A stretch of DNA of 64,000 nt from Hyphomicrobiales bacterium (GTDB lineage Bacteria > Pseudomonadota > Alphaproteobacteria > Rhizobiales > Rhizobiaceae). The notes under the pieces were generated by a model that was not told where the DNA came from, made no database searches, and saw only the letters and a program-made list of their open reading frames with translations. Of this stretch, positions 50,763 to 59,840 are shown piece after piece (position 1 is the stretch's first letter; the number at the start of each line of letters is the position of its first letter). The DNA lies in the NCBI GenBank assembly GCA_900469345.1, contig UBWZ01000014.1:124001-188000 (forward strand), written 5' to 3'. A program made the position numbers and the translations under genes.

Positions 50763-51650
50763 TCAATCGAGCTTCAGGTAGTCGGCAAACCGCGCGGCGT
50801 CGTTGATCGTCACCTTGTCGAGCTTGTTTTCTCCAAGCCCCCACTTGTCGAAGATCTTGGCGTAGCTGCCATCGTCGATCATCGACTGCATGGTGGCCGC
50901 AAGGGCGTCCCGAAGCTGGGGGTTTTCCTTGCTGACGATCATCGCTTGATAGCCGACAGCATATTGGGCGCCAGTGACCAGTTCGAGCTTCTTGCCTCCA
51001 GCCGGCTGATGCTGTAGGCTGTAGGCTGCAACGCCCGTCGTATCCATGGACGCATCGACCCGGCCGCTCTGCAGGGCGATCTTGATCTGGTCGTTGGACG
51101 GGAACTGCATCACCGTCAGCGGCTTGTCGGCAGGGCAAAGCTCCTTCTGCTTGTCAAGAAGTTGCAGCGGGATCGATCCCTGAACGGCGCCGGCTCTCAG
51201 ACCGCACGTGTCCTTGAGCTTGTGGATCCGTTTCGGATTGCCTTCGAGCACGATGATGCTGGTTCCCTCTAGCATGTAGTTTACGACGTCGGTGATCTTT
51301 TCGCGTTCGGCGAAATCCCCCATGGCCGACATCCCAAGGTCGAAGCGTCCTGCCTGAATGCCTGGAATGATGCTCGCAAATTGCGCCGGCATGTCGGTGA
51401 ATTTGACGCCGAGGCGTACACCCATCTCATCGCGCAGATCTTTCTCGAGTCCAGTGATGGTCTTGTTGTCTTCGGCGTAGAAGTCATAGGGAGGAGTTTG
51501 AGGCTCCGTGCCGACCTTGATCTCGCCGGCGGACTTGATCTTCTCGGGCAGCATGTCGTGCAGCTTCTGGTCAAGGCCGGCGGCAAACCCCTGCCCCGCC
51601 ATCAGCGATGCAACGGCTGCCGCCGCTAGAAATCCGATCTTCCCTTTCAT
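50763..51650 (-). CDS. Polar amino acid-type ABC substrate-binding protein
   Basis: 295 aa from the ATG at 51650 (AAGGGGAAT upstream). The signal peptide MKGKIGFLAAAAVASLMAGQGFA is followed by a family-3 binding domain: IKVGTEPQTPPYDFYAEDNKTITGLEKDLRDEMGVRLGVKFTDMPAQFASIIPGIQAGRFDLGMSAMGDFAEREKITDVVNY. Periplasmic. The family usually binds amino acids or opines. Neighbouring sugar kinase, SIS and ROK genes suggest a sugar-amino acid ligand (inference). Confidence 0.92.
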   Translation of the reverse strand: MKGKIGFLAAAAVASLMAGQGFAAGLDQKLHDMLPEKIKSAGEIKVGTEPQTPPYDFYAEDNKTITGLEKDLRDEMGVRLGVKFTDMPAQFASIIPGIQAGRFDLGMSAMGDFAEREKITDVVNYMLEGTSIIVLEGNPKRIHKLKDTCGLRAGAVQGSIPLQLLDKQKELCPADKPLTVMQFPSNDQIKIALQSGRVDASMDTTGVAAYSLQHQPAGGKKLELVTGAQYAVGYQAMIVSKENPQLRDALAATMQSMIDDGSYAKIFDKWGLGENKLDKVTINDAARFADYLKLD

Positions 51651-51715
51651 GTCATTCCCCTTTTCTTGAATGCACGTGAAGGACGTGCCGCCTTGGTCTC
51701 GCGACTGCATCTTCC

Positions 51716-52494
<779 letters not shown>

Positions 52495-52498
<4 letters not shown>

Positions 52499-53361
52499 CC
52501 CTTTGTTCCTTCTGCTCGCAGGACACGAAGTGCAGCGCGCCAGGAGCCCACCGGCTGTCGGCTGGACCTGCCGAAATGTTGTTCGATCATGTATTGGAGA
52601 GCGGTGGCGATGGTGGTCATCAGCAGGTACCAGAGGCTGGCCACGATCAGCAGTTCGATGATCAGAAAGTTCCGGGCATAGATGTTCTGTGCACGGGTCA
52701 GGAGATCCTGGGCTGCGACGACCGACACGAGAGATGTTGTCTTCAGCATCGAGATGGTTTGATTGCCTATCGGCGGAATGATGACGCGTAGCGCCTGGGG
52801 AAAGATGATGCGGATCATCGCTTGGGCCGGCGTATAGCCAAGCGCTTTGGCGGCCTCATTTTGGCCATCGTCGATAGCGAGCAACCCGCCGCGGATGATC
52901 TCGGCCATATACGCAGCTTCATTGAGGCTCAGCGCCAGGAGCGCCGCCACGAAAGCCGTGACGACGACATTGGTATCCATCTGTAGGAAGCCGAGGTCGA
53001 TGCTTGGAATGAAGAGCTGGATATTGAACCAGAAGATGATCTGGACCAACAGCGGCGTCCCTCGGAAGAACCAGATATAGAGGCTCGCGAAGCTCGACAG
53101 AACCGGGTTCGAGGCAAGCCGCATCGTTGCCAGGATGGCGCCAGCGACAATGCTGATCACCATGGACAGGACGGTGAACAGGATCGTCAGCCGGATACCG
53201 TCGAGGATCGTCTCGTCAAAGATATACTGCGGGATCGTCGACCAGCTGATATGCCGGCTGGTGGCCACCATGTAGATCGCAAACGCGACGATCGCGATCA
53301 GGAAGACCGCAACGAGCCGCTGTCCCCAATGCCGCGCGGGGATGATCTTCTGGGCGCTCAT
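52495..53361 (-). CDS. Amino acid-type ABC transporter permease
   Basis: 288 aa HisM/GlnP-type permease. Helices include [26 protein letters not shown], then [19 protein letters not shown] and the cytoplasmic loop [46 protein letters not shown] single permease gene implies a homodimer. The C-terminal tail after about 265 is basic and variable. Four-base overlaps link it to both the ATPase and the kinase. Confidence 0.92.
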
Positions 53362-54311
53362 GCTGCTCTCCCGTTATCATGCAGTTCCTGACGCCCGGCC
53401 GAATGCGGCAGGGGAAGCCTCGGTGGGCGCTGACCGGCGGCCAGCTCGCGTGCCAGATGCAGAGCGCCAATCACGGGCGGCTTCGACAGCAGCGTGGCGG
53501 CTGCCGTGGGCACTCTTCGTGCCAGCGCACCCTCGAAAGCGGTATAAAGCCTGACCTGGCTGCTGATCACGCCGCCCGCCGCAACGACGTCGGTGCCGCT
53601 CGCTCCACGTCCGACCAATTGCCCGACCAGATCGGCAAGCGCTGCGCCGCCCCTGGTGATGACCCCGTCGGCAAGTTCCGATCCCGCGTCTGCAGCTTCG
53701 AAAACAAGATGTGCCAGGCTGCCTATACGCGCTGCAGATCCAAGATCTCCCAAGGCTCGGCTGATCTCGACCGGGCCCCTGATCTCCAGAGCGTCGATCA
53801 GCATGGCGCCAAGAGGATCCAGCACCTCGGATCGATCCAGGAGAGCTCGAACTGCACGCGCGGCATCGCGCACGAGACCGCTGGCGCTCCCCTCGTCGCC
53901 GAGAAACCAGCCCCAGCCGCCTGCCGCCATCATCTTGCGGTCGGCATCCCGAGACACCGCAATCGATCCTGTGCCGGCAATCAGTGAAATGCCACTGCGT
54001 CTGCCGGCTGCCGGAAGCAGTAGTTCCGAATCGTTCAGCACCAGCACCGTTGCCGCCAATTGCTTGGAAATCAGAGCTTGCAGAGTGAGGCAGTCACTAT
54101 CGGTGTCACATCCATGCGCGCCGATTACGACGACCGCAGGCTGACCCGCACTTAGCTGTTCGAGAACGCCAAGTAGAGCTTGGGAGTCAACGAAAGCGTC
54201 CTTCCGCTTCCGCCAGTCGATCGTTTCCAGAACCCGCTCACGGACGGCACCGCCATCGGACTGGACCGCCAGATGGGTTTTGGTGCCACCAATATCAATA
54301 CCTGCGATCAT
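53358..54311 (-). CDS. BadF/BadG-type sugar kinase (N-acetylglucosamine kinase-like)
   Basis: 317 aa ASKHA-fold kinase. The phosphate-1 motif is GIDIGGTKTHLAV at the N-terminus, with VLNDSELLLPAA, phosphate-2 ISLIAGTGSIAVSRDADRKMMAAGGWGWFLGDEGSASGL (diagnostic of BadF/BadG/GlcNAc-kinase-like proteins) and the adenosine motif VVAAGGVISS. It phosphorylates an imported sugar or amino-sugar part. It is the first gene of the minus-strand operon, with a ROK-type palindrome 16 bases upstream. Confidence 0.9.
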   Translation of the reverse strand: MIAGIDIGGTKTHLAVQSDGGAVRERVLETIDWRKRKDAFVDSQALLGVLEQLSAGQPAVVVIGAHGCDTDSDCLTLQALISKQLAATVLVLNDSELLLPAAGRRSGISLIAGTGSIAVSRDADRKMMAAGGWGWFLGDEGSASGLVRDAARAVRALLDRSEVLDPLGAMLIDALEIRGPVEISRALGDLGSAARIGSLAHLVFEAADAGSELADGVITRGGAALADLVGQLVGRGASGTDVVAAGGVISSQVRLYTAFEGALARRVPTAAATLLSKPPVIGALHLARELAAGQRPPRLPLPHSAGRQELHDNGRAA

Positions 54312-54326
54312 TGCTCATCCCTTTTG

Positions 54327-54343
54327 TTAGGCAACTTACCTAA
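54327..54343 (-). promoter_or_regulatory. Palindromic operator (probable ROK site)
   Basis: TTAGGCAACTTACCTAA is a 17-bp near-perfect palindrome (one mismatched pair) 16 bases before the kinase start. A CCTAA half-site also occurs upstream of the ROK gene (about 48470). Length, A/T ends and position fit NagC/Mlc-type ROK operators. Confidence 0.6.
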
Positions 54344-54981
54344 TTATATGAGTGGAGCAAGCGATATTTTATGCGAGGTTCTAATATTCCCGCGAGAGCA
54401 TTGAGTGGCCGGATAGGATGCTGCGATAAAGGTGGGGTGCAGGCCTGAGTTCTTGCCCTGCTCGAGCCGAAGAGGGCTTTGCTCTCTCGAGGCGAAGCTT
54501 GTGAGCACTCCCCTACTAATAGATGATGGCATAGGGAACTGCTGCGTCCGATCCCGTGACGAAACGGATTATCTCTAACTCGGAACCCGAATTACCGCCT
54601 GCTCAAGAGATCGTAGCTATCGACGCTCGATTGCCACTGCTGTCAGCGTTCGCACCAAGACGTCTGGCAAGAATTGCATTGCTCTTGAAGGGATGCGAAC
54701 CGACGACCAAGAGTATTCAAACATCCGGAAAGGTACGCTTCTTCTTTGATCGGAATGGTTCCGTTACCCAGAGTGATACCCGCCAGACGAAGATCCGCCT
54801 CGCTCCTCTCGGCCACCTCCGCGCGGAATGTTCGCTCCAGTTCCAACGCGTTTCAGAGCACGATAAACTACGATCACCCCTCGAAGCGCATACCTTATCT
54901 CTATCGACCTAGTAGAGTATTTTTAATCTATCAGGAGTTCCATTCGTGCTCGGTTGAGCGCTGTCAAAGCGGAGAGCGATT
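54344..54981 (+). other. Intergenic region without recognised gene
   Basis: About 640 bases. Frames at 54556-54912 (plus) and 54643-54846 (minus) have no recognisable motifs or ribosome sites. Promoters for the kinase operon (minus) and the truncated binding-protein gene (plus) should lie here. Confidence 0.4.
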
Positions 54982-55270
54982 TTGCATCGTAGAACCTTCT
55001 TGCTGAGATCGGCATCCACGCTGGCTGTTATTATCTCCGTTGCCGCTCCGACCGCGCGGGCCGCAGAACCGGAGCCCAAGCTTATTGTCGCCGATCAGTC
55101 GGAATTGTTGCGCAATCTATTGAAGGCGAGCGGGCAGCAGGAGAAGCTTTCGTTCGACGTTGAGTATCCCAACTTCGCTGGCGGTCCGGCGATCCTTGAA
55201 GCGATGCGGGCGGGAGCACTGGATATTGCCTATGTTGGTGATACGCCCCCGATCCAGACGGGGGCCACCA
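54982..55270 (+). pseudogene. SsuA-type substrate-binding protein, 3'-truncated
   Basis: TTG start with GGAGAG upstream. It encodes a Tat-type signal HRRTFLLRSASTLAVIISVAAPTARA and the beginning of an aliphatic sulfonate/nitrate-type binding domain (LKASGQQEKLSFDVEYPNFAGGPAILEAMRAGALDIAYVGDTPPIQTG), then breaks off at about 55270, where the remaining frame to 55359 is unrelated. Only about 95 of some 320 residues remain. It abuts, tail to tail, the truncated dioxygenase-like gene, showing a deletion junction. Confidence 0.7.
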
Positions 55271-55876
55271 TCTTGCAAGCTCGAAGCCGAGCCCGATGTA
55301 GAAGTCGCGCGACCGTTCAAGGTCTGCGACATAGAGGTGGATGTGGCCGACCCTGGTAGCAGGATGGGCCGCCTCCCCTTCCGAACCGGTCTCGTATGAT
55401 CGGAATATGTCGTTGAGATCGATAGGGTAGGAGCCGGGGCGCTCGACGCCGTCGGTGCCGATAAAAGCCAATCGGCTTCCCACGGCCCTAACGCCCTGAA
55501 AACGTTCGGACGTTTCCAGCGTCACCTCAATCGTGATGCCGTCGGGGTCTTCCAGGTAGATTGCCTTTGAGAACGTGTGATCGGTTGGCGAGCACGGGTA
55601 GCGGAGATCGGAGAACCGCTTCAGCAACCGGGCGAAATCCCGCTGGTCAGGAACATGGATTGCCACATGGTAGAGGCCGCTGTGGCCACGTCCGACCGGC
55701 AGGGTCGCGCCGCCATGCAGGACAATCAACGTCTCATTCTCGGTGCCCAGCTCGATACTGTCACCAGAGTTGCGGCGGGTGAACCCGAAGAGGCTTTCCC
55801 AAAAGTGCGCCGTCGTCTCGACATTCCTGACCTCCAGGTGAACCGCGCCGAAGGTGATCAGATCACGATCAGCCAT
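55271..55876 (-). pseudogene. Two-domain VOC dioxygenase-like protein (CatE-like), 3'-truncated
   Basis: Start ATG 55876 with GGAGGAGG upstream. The first VOC domain is complete (LITFGAVHLEVRNVETTAHFWESLFGFTRRN, GLYHVAIHVPDQRDFARLLKRFSDLRYPC, IYLEDPDGITIEVTLE). The second begins at VGHIHLYVADLERSRDFYIGLGFELAR and is cut at the junction; the frame then continues with about 65 foreign residues to 55082. The family resembles catechol-2,3-dioxygenase-like CatE. Second-domain metal ligands are lost, so it is probably non-functional. It overlaps the DoxX gene end. Confidence 0.7.
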
Positions 55877-56276
55877 GTTGCCTCCTCCGGGAGCTAACGC
55901 GGGCAAGGGCACCTCGTTGGAGATAGATCAGTAGGGAGATGAGCGCGGCGATAACCACGGTATGTATCCAGTCCATGTGGAGGATTGTGACCTGAGCCAC
56001 CAGCGCACCCAGATCGACGACCAGCATGAGAATGGCACCGTAGACGGAGACGCTGGGGATCACGACCGCGATGCCGCCGATCAACTCGAGGATCGCGGTG
56101 AAGTACCGGAACCATTGGCCGAGGCCAACGGCATCGAACTCGGCGACCATCGCCTCTCGCCCGCTCAGCTTCATGAGCGCGAAGAGAATGAAGGCAAGGC
56201 CCAGGACAATGCGGAGAGCCCATATCGTGTAGAAGACGGGACGGCTCGGACGGCCGGCGATCGAAGCTGTTTCCAT
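55869..56276 (-). CDS. DoxX-family membrane protein (CatD-like)
   Basis: 135 aa with four membrane helices. The DoxX signature is WALRIVLGLAFILFALMKLSGREAMVAEFDAVGLGQWFRYFTAILELIGGIAVVIPSVSVYGAILMLVVDLGALVAQ. In Bacillus the DoxX-like CatD is co-encoded with the dioxygenase CatE and controlled by HxlR-type quinone sensors; the same gene set occurs here. It overlaps the VOC gene start by eight bases and follows azoR by 30 bases. Confidence 0.87.
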   Translation of the reverse strand: METASIAGRPSRPVFYTIWALRIVLGLAFILFALMKLSGREAMVAEFDAVGLGQWFRYFTAILELIGGIAVVIPSVSVYGAILMLVVDLGALVAQVTILHMDWIHTVVIAALISLLIYLQRGALARVSSRRRQHG

Positions 56277-56306
56277 AGGGTGTTCTTTCGTGAGAGGAAG
56301 CGGTGG

Positions 56307-56921
56307 TTAGGCAACCAGTTGCGCGATCGCGCTGTGCGCTGCGGACAGCGACTCTGCCCGCGCTTCAGGACCGGCATTCATACCTTCCGCCACCACGAAC
56401 TCGGGCGCGATGCCGATGAAGCCGAACAGGGTTCGAAGCAGCGTCTCGGCATGCTCCGCCGAGGCGGCTGGAGTGTCCGGCGCGTAGACACCGCCGCGGG
56501 ACAGGGCAACGACCACGCGCTTGCCCTTCGCCAAGCCTTCGACGCCGCCGGCGGCCGGACGGAACGTGGTCCCGGGTATGATGATGCGGTCGATCCACGC
56601 TTTGAGCTGTGTGGAGATGGTGAAGTTGTACATCGGTGCGCCGATGACGACGACGTCGGCATCCAGGAACTCCTGGAGCATGCGGTCGCTGTCGTCGCGG
56701 ATCGTCTGGGCGCTTCCCTCCAGGGGCCCGGCCATCTTCGACGCGGGATGGGCGGCCGGAAGTGTCGCCAGGGCCAGATGCGGTAAATCCTCCGCCGCCA
56801 GATCACGATAGGTGACGTCGGCGTCCTGGCCTGCCGTTAGCCGTTCGACGATAAGCGCCGAAAGCTCCCGGGAGACGGAGCGCGGCCCGAGGATGCTGGC
56901 GTCGATGTGCAGGAGTTTCAT
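56307..56921 (-). CDS. azoR: FMN-dependent NADH-azoreductase
   Basis: 204 aa flavodoxin-fold quinone/azo reductase. It has [22 protein letters not shown] for FMN phosphate binding, [31 protein letters not shown] (the AzoR MPMYNF-type motif, here APMYNF) and [13 protein letters not shown]. It performs two-electron reduction of quinones and azo dyes in the cytoplasm. It is the first gene of a unit with DoxX and the VOC protein, divergent from an HxlR regulator with a conserved sensing Cys. Confidence 0.9.
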   Translation of the reverse strand: MKLLHIDASILGPRSVSRELSALIVERLTAGQDADVTYRDLAAEDLPHLALATLPAAHPASKMAGPLEGSAQTIRDDSDRMLQEFLDADVVVIGAPMYNFTISTQLKAWIDRIIIPGTTFRPAAGGVEGLAKGKRVVVALSRGGVYAPDTPAASAEHAETLLRTLFGFIGIAPEFVVAEGMNAGPEARAESLSAAHSAIAQLVA

Positions 56922-56923
56922 CT

Positions 56924-56948
56924 GGTAACCCTAGTTCTCGTTGGTAAC
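56924..56948 (+). promoter_or_regulatory. Repeated GGTAAC motifs between azoR and hxlR
   Basis: GGTAACC (56924-56930) and GGTAAC (56943-56948) occur next to the azoR start, and the inverted form GGTTAC (57007-57012) directly precedes the hxlR ATG. They are candidate half-sites for the HxlR regulator. Confidence 0.4.
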
Positions 56949-57012
56949 TGGGTGTGATACTAGATCGGCTGCAGACCCGCGCAAGAATGCACATTTTTGA
57001 TACCGAGGTTAC

Positions 57013-57384
57013 ATGGCTGTGCCTGACTCCCCCGCTAACCTGTCGCCTGCGTGTCTGAAGGTCTCGCAGGTTCTCGCCCGGGTGGGCGACAAGTGGAGCG
57101 TCCTCACGGTCATGACGCTCAAACGGCGCTCCTATCGCTTCAACGAGCTGAGGCGCGAGATCGAGGGCATCTCCCAGAGGATGCTCACACTGACGCTGCG
57201 CAATCTCGAGCGGGATGGCCTGGTGAAGCGCACCGTTACGCCGTCCATTCCGCCTCGGGTTGATTATGAATTGACGGAGCTGGGAAATTCGCTTTCCGGC
57301 GCGGTGCTGGGCCTCGGAACATGGGCAGCGGAGAACGCCGCAAAGATTGATGAAGCCCAAGCCCGATGGGACGCTGGCATCTAA
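57013..57384 (+). CDS. HxlR-family regulator (YodB/CatR-like quinone sensor)
   Basis: 123 aa winged-helix HxlR protein: VLARVGDKWSVLTVMTLKRRSYRFNELRREIEGISQRMLTLTLRNLERDGLVKRTV. Cys14 lies exactly 14 residues before the Trp of GDKW, the spacing of the redox Cys in Bacillus YodB (Cys6) and CatR, which sense quinones and diamide. It is divergent from azoR-DoxX-VOC. Repression of these genes, relieved by electrophile modification of Cys14, is inferred by analogy. Confidence 0.88.
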   Translation: MAVPDSPANLSPACLKVSQVLARVGDKWSVLTVMTLKRRSYRFNELRREIEGISQRMLTLTLRNLERDGLVKRTVTPSIPPRVDYELTELGNSLSGAVLGLGTWAAENAAKIDEAQARWDAGI

Positions 57385-57649
57385 AGGATTAGATGATCAG
57401 AGTTCAAAGCCGAAATTCGGTTCATTTGCAATTTTGATGGAGCCTTCATCTTGAATAGAATCGAACCGTCGGCCCTTATCTTTTAGGCAGCGATTTCGTA
57501 AGCGAAATCAGCGCCATAAACGCCACGGGCTATAGATGACAGGACCAACTGCACCGGCGTGACCTTCATGCGCGGCGCCAAGTTCAACGCGGCGATCCTC
57601 AAATACAAGGTCTATTCGGTGGTGAAGCCGGTCAAGCGGCAGCGCACCT
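57385..57649 (+). other. Intergenic region with possible gene fragment
   Basis: A plus-strand frame at about 57535-57680 reads CTGVTFMRGAKFNAAILKYK and continues VYSVVKPVKRQRTF. It is faintly like pentapeptide-repeat proteins, but lacks a start and overlaps the end of the epoxide hydrolase. Not supported as a gene. Confidence 0.25.
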
Positions 57650-58789
57650 TCAAGAGCGCGCTCCCGACACTGTCGCGATAAAGGCGCGCAAGTCGGCCAG
57701 CATCAGTTCCGACTCTTCCAGCGCGGCGAAATGCCCGCCCCGCGGCATGTCGGTCCAATACACAATGTTGTAGGTCTTCTCTGCAAACGAGCGCGGCGGC
57801 GGCACGAACACCGGATCGGGGAAGGCCGCAAAACCGGTCGGCACCTGGATGCGGGTACCGGCCGGGAGCATCCGCGACTCCTCAAGCCGGCTGCCGTAGT
57901 AGATCCAGGTTGCAGTCACGAACGATGCCGGCGCAATGTAGAGCATGATGTTGGTGAGCAGTTCCTCCTCGGAAAACTTGCTCCAGATGTCCGGGTCGCC
58001 ATCTGCGGTCGTCGGAAGATCGGCCCACTTGCCGAACTTTTCGAGTATCCAGCCCGCTACTCCGACCGGGCTGTCGGCCATCGCGACGCCGAGCGTCTGT
58101 GGACAGGTTGCTTGCTCGTGAAAGTAGGCGCTCTCCTGATCAGCGATCGCGGCCCGCGTGGCGGCGAAGGACTTCTCCTCGTCGGTCGTCGGAGCGGCAT
58201 CCTCCGCACGCACGGTCATCATGTTGATATGGATGCCGAGCAGAGTGTCCGGTCGATCATGCGCTGCCCAGGCAGCGAGGGCGTGGCCCCAATCGCCGCC
58301 TTGGATGAAATAACGCGCGTCGCCAAACAATTGGATCATCAGCCCATGCAAGAGCTCAGCAGCCCGCCGCGGGCCGATCGGGCCCGTGATCGGAGTGGAG
58401 AACGCAAAGCCGGGAAGCGAGGGGACGACAACATCGTGCCCGTCCGCTGCGAGCGGCTCCAAGAGCCGCTCGAACTCGAGATACGAGCCCGGCCAGCCAT
58501 GGAGAAGCAGGACGGGCGGCTTGGAGCCGTCCCCCTTCACGTGAACGAAGTGAAGGTGCTCGCCTTCCAGGTCAGCCATGAAGTTGGGGAGTGCGTTGAT
58601 GCGCCGTTCAACCGCACGCCAGTCATAGCTGTCTCGCCAATAAGCGGCCAGCCGCTTGAGGTCATCAACCCCGACACCCGCTGACCAGCCCCCCGCATCC
58701 GCCAGCTGGCTCCAATCATAGGCCTCGACCTTGGCTCTGATCGTGGCGAGACGTTCGTCAGGGATGTTGATCGTGTAGGGTGAAATCAT
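57650..58789 (-). CDS. Epoxide hydrolase, alpha/beta-hydrolase type
   Basis: 379 aa with the N-terminal epoxide hydrolase cap (INIPDERLATIRAKVEAYDW), the oxyanion motif HGWPG (97-101), nucleophile Asp166 in GGDWGHA, the lid region and the C-terminal catalytic His in PRGGHFAALEESELM. This is the microsomal-type family that hydrolyses epoxides to diols through an ester intermediate. It is cytoplasmic. It is encoded beside a limonene-epoxide-hydrolase-like gene, a second, unrelated epoxide-opening fold. Confidence 0.9.
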   Translation of the reverse strand: MISPYTINIPDERLATIRAKVEAYDWSQLADAGGWSAGVGVDDLKRLAAYWRDSYDWRAVERRINALPNFMADLEGEHLHFVHVKGDGSKPPVLLLHGWPGSYLEFERLLEPLAADGHDVVVPSLPGFAFSTPITGPIGPRRAAELLHGLMIQLFGDARYFIQGGDWGHALAAWAAHDRPDTLLGIHINMMTVRAEDAAPTTDEEKSFAATRAAIADQESAYFHEQATCPQTLGVAMADSPVGVAGWILEKFGKWADLPTTADGDPDIWSKFSEEELLTNIMLYIAPASFVTATWIYYGSRLEESRMLPAGTRIQVPTGFAAFPDPVFVPPPRSFAEKTYNIVYWTDMPRGGHFAALEESELMLADLRAFIATVSGARS

Positions 58790-58975
58790 AATGTTCTTCG
58801 CTTAGAGTGAAAGAAAACCGCTCTATTGCGGCGAATTCCTAGAACCCCGGGTCATTTCTATCGATATGTTACGGGAGCCAAGGACCCGCCCGGGTGATCG
58901 CCGGGAAGACAGGTACGGCTCCGTCAGTCACCAAAGAACCTCGCCTTCGAGCGCGGCATGCCGGCGAGGACAACG

Positions 58976-58998
58976 CCGCCGCGGCTCCGCCGCGGCGG
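58976..58998. terminator. GC-rich inverted repeat between epoxide hydrolase genes
   Basis: CCGCCGCGG and CCGCGGCGG form a perfect 9-bp stem with a five-base loop, 14 bases downstream of the 59012-59401 stop on the minus strand. Only GTTT follows on the plus strand, so termination strength is uncertain. Confidence 0.5.
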
Positions 58999-59011
58999 GT
59001 TTGCGATCTGG

Positions 59012-59401
59012 CTATCTCTTAAGAAGTGAGACCTGCCTCTCGAAGTCGGCCAGATCAAAATAGTCGCGCCAAATAGTGATTTCCCCGTTCTCTACGGTGA
59101 CCGTACCCATGACCGGCAATGTGATCGTCGCGCCACTCTCATGAGTGAACACATCGATCCGCTCGTTGAGAACAATATTCCCCGAAGCTGCGATGTTGGT
59201 CACGGCCCAGTCTACCGTGAACGCCGTTCCAACCCCAAAGTCCGAATGGAATTTGCGAACATTGTCCCTCCCTATGATGTCGGGCAGCGGCACGTTGTCA
59301 TAGAGGACGTCATCCGACAGCATTGCAAGGGCGTCCTCAATGCGATTTGCACTCCAGTGGCCGAAGAAAGTGATGGCGATATCGATAGGGTTAGTGGACA
59401 C
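59012..59401 (-). CDS. Limonene-1,2-epoxide hydrolase-like protein
   Basis: 129 aa NTF2-fold protein. The catalytic residues of limonene-epoxide hydrolase (Arg99-Asp101-Asp132 in Rhodococcus) are matched by Arg81 and Asp83 in LNERIDVF and Asp113 in TIWRDYFD, with nearly identical spacing; ALAMLSDDVLYDNVPLPDIIGRDNV also fits. It adds water to an epoxide in one step, in the cytoplasm. It is distinguished from the non-catalytic SnoaL-like proteins elsewhere in the window by this triad. Confidence 0.85.
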   Translation of the reverse strand: MSTNPIDIAITFFGHWSANRIEDALAMLSDDVLYDNVPLPDIIGRDNVRKFHSDFGVGTAFTVDWAVTNIAASGNIVLNERIDVFTHESGATITLPVMGTVTVENGEITIWRDYFDLADFERQVSLLKR

Positions 59402-59760
59402 GATTGCTCTCCAGAGAGGGTTGAGGGAACTTGACGAATTTGTTTGCCGGTAACGAGCGGCCAGGAAACTGCGTAGCTGGCCACCGATTGAGATGGGTCT
59501 AATATCCGCCGAAACAGACAGAGCGTCCTAAAGGCAAATCAGCTTAGGCTGAGTTACGCGGTCGGCAGGCGTGACGCTCCGGTGAAAGCTCAAAGATGCG
59601 CACTTAGTCGCGACTGAACTGCGATGGGCTGCCATAACCGACTTTGAAGCCCGCGCTGACCGCGTCCATCTTATTGCGGCGATCAGGTGCTGTGCGTCAT
59701 GCGCTCCCCTCGAACCGCTATCCACAAGTGCGGGCTTTCTGTACAGATCCATGCATTTCT
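59402..59760 (+). other. Intergenic region without recognised gene
   Basis: About 360 bases between the divergent epoxide-hydrolase-like and TetR genes. The minus-strand frame 59528-59752 has no family features. The TetR-type repeat sites lie just downstream. Confidence 0.4.
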
Positions 59761-59784
59761 TTTATGCAGTGATCGATGTACAAT
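59761..59784 (+). promoter_or_regulatory. TetR-type operator repeat 1
   Basis: A 24-base element beginning TTTATGCAGTGATCGATG. It recurs at 59817-59840 with 21 of 24 bases identical, 56 bases apart. The core resembles TGCA-N8-TGCA dyad symmetry. Confidence 0.6.
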
Positions 59785-59816
59785 AGGTAGCGGCATTGCT
59801 ATTGGCCGTCAACTGA

Positions 59817-59840
59817 TTTATGCAGTGCTCGATGCAAAAT
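59817..59840 (+). promoter_or_regulatory. TetR-type operator repeat 2, overlapping tetR start
   Basis: Second copy of the 24-base element (TTTATGCAGTGCTCGATG then CAAAAT). It covers both candidate start codons (59820 and 59832) of the TetR gene, so repressor binding would block transcription at the start of the gene. Confidence 0.6.
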
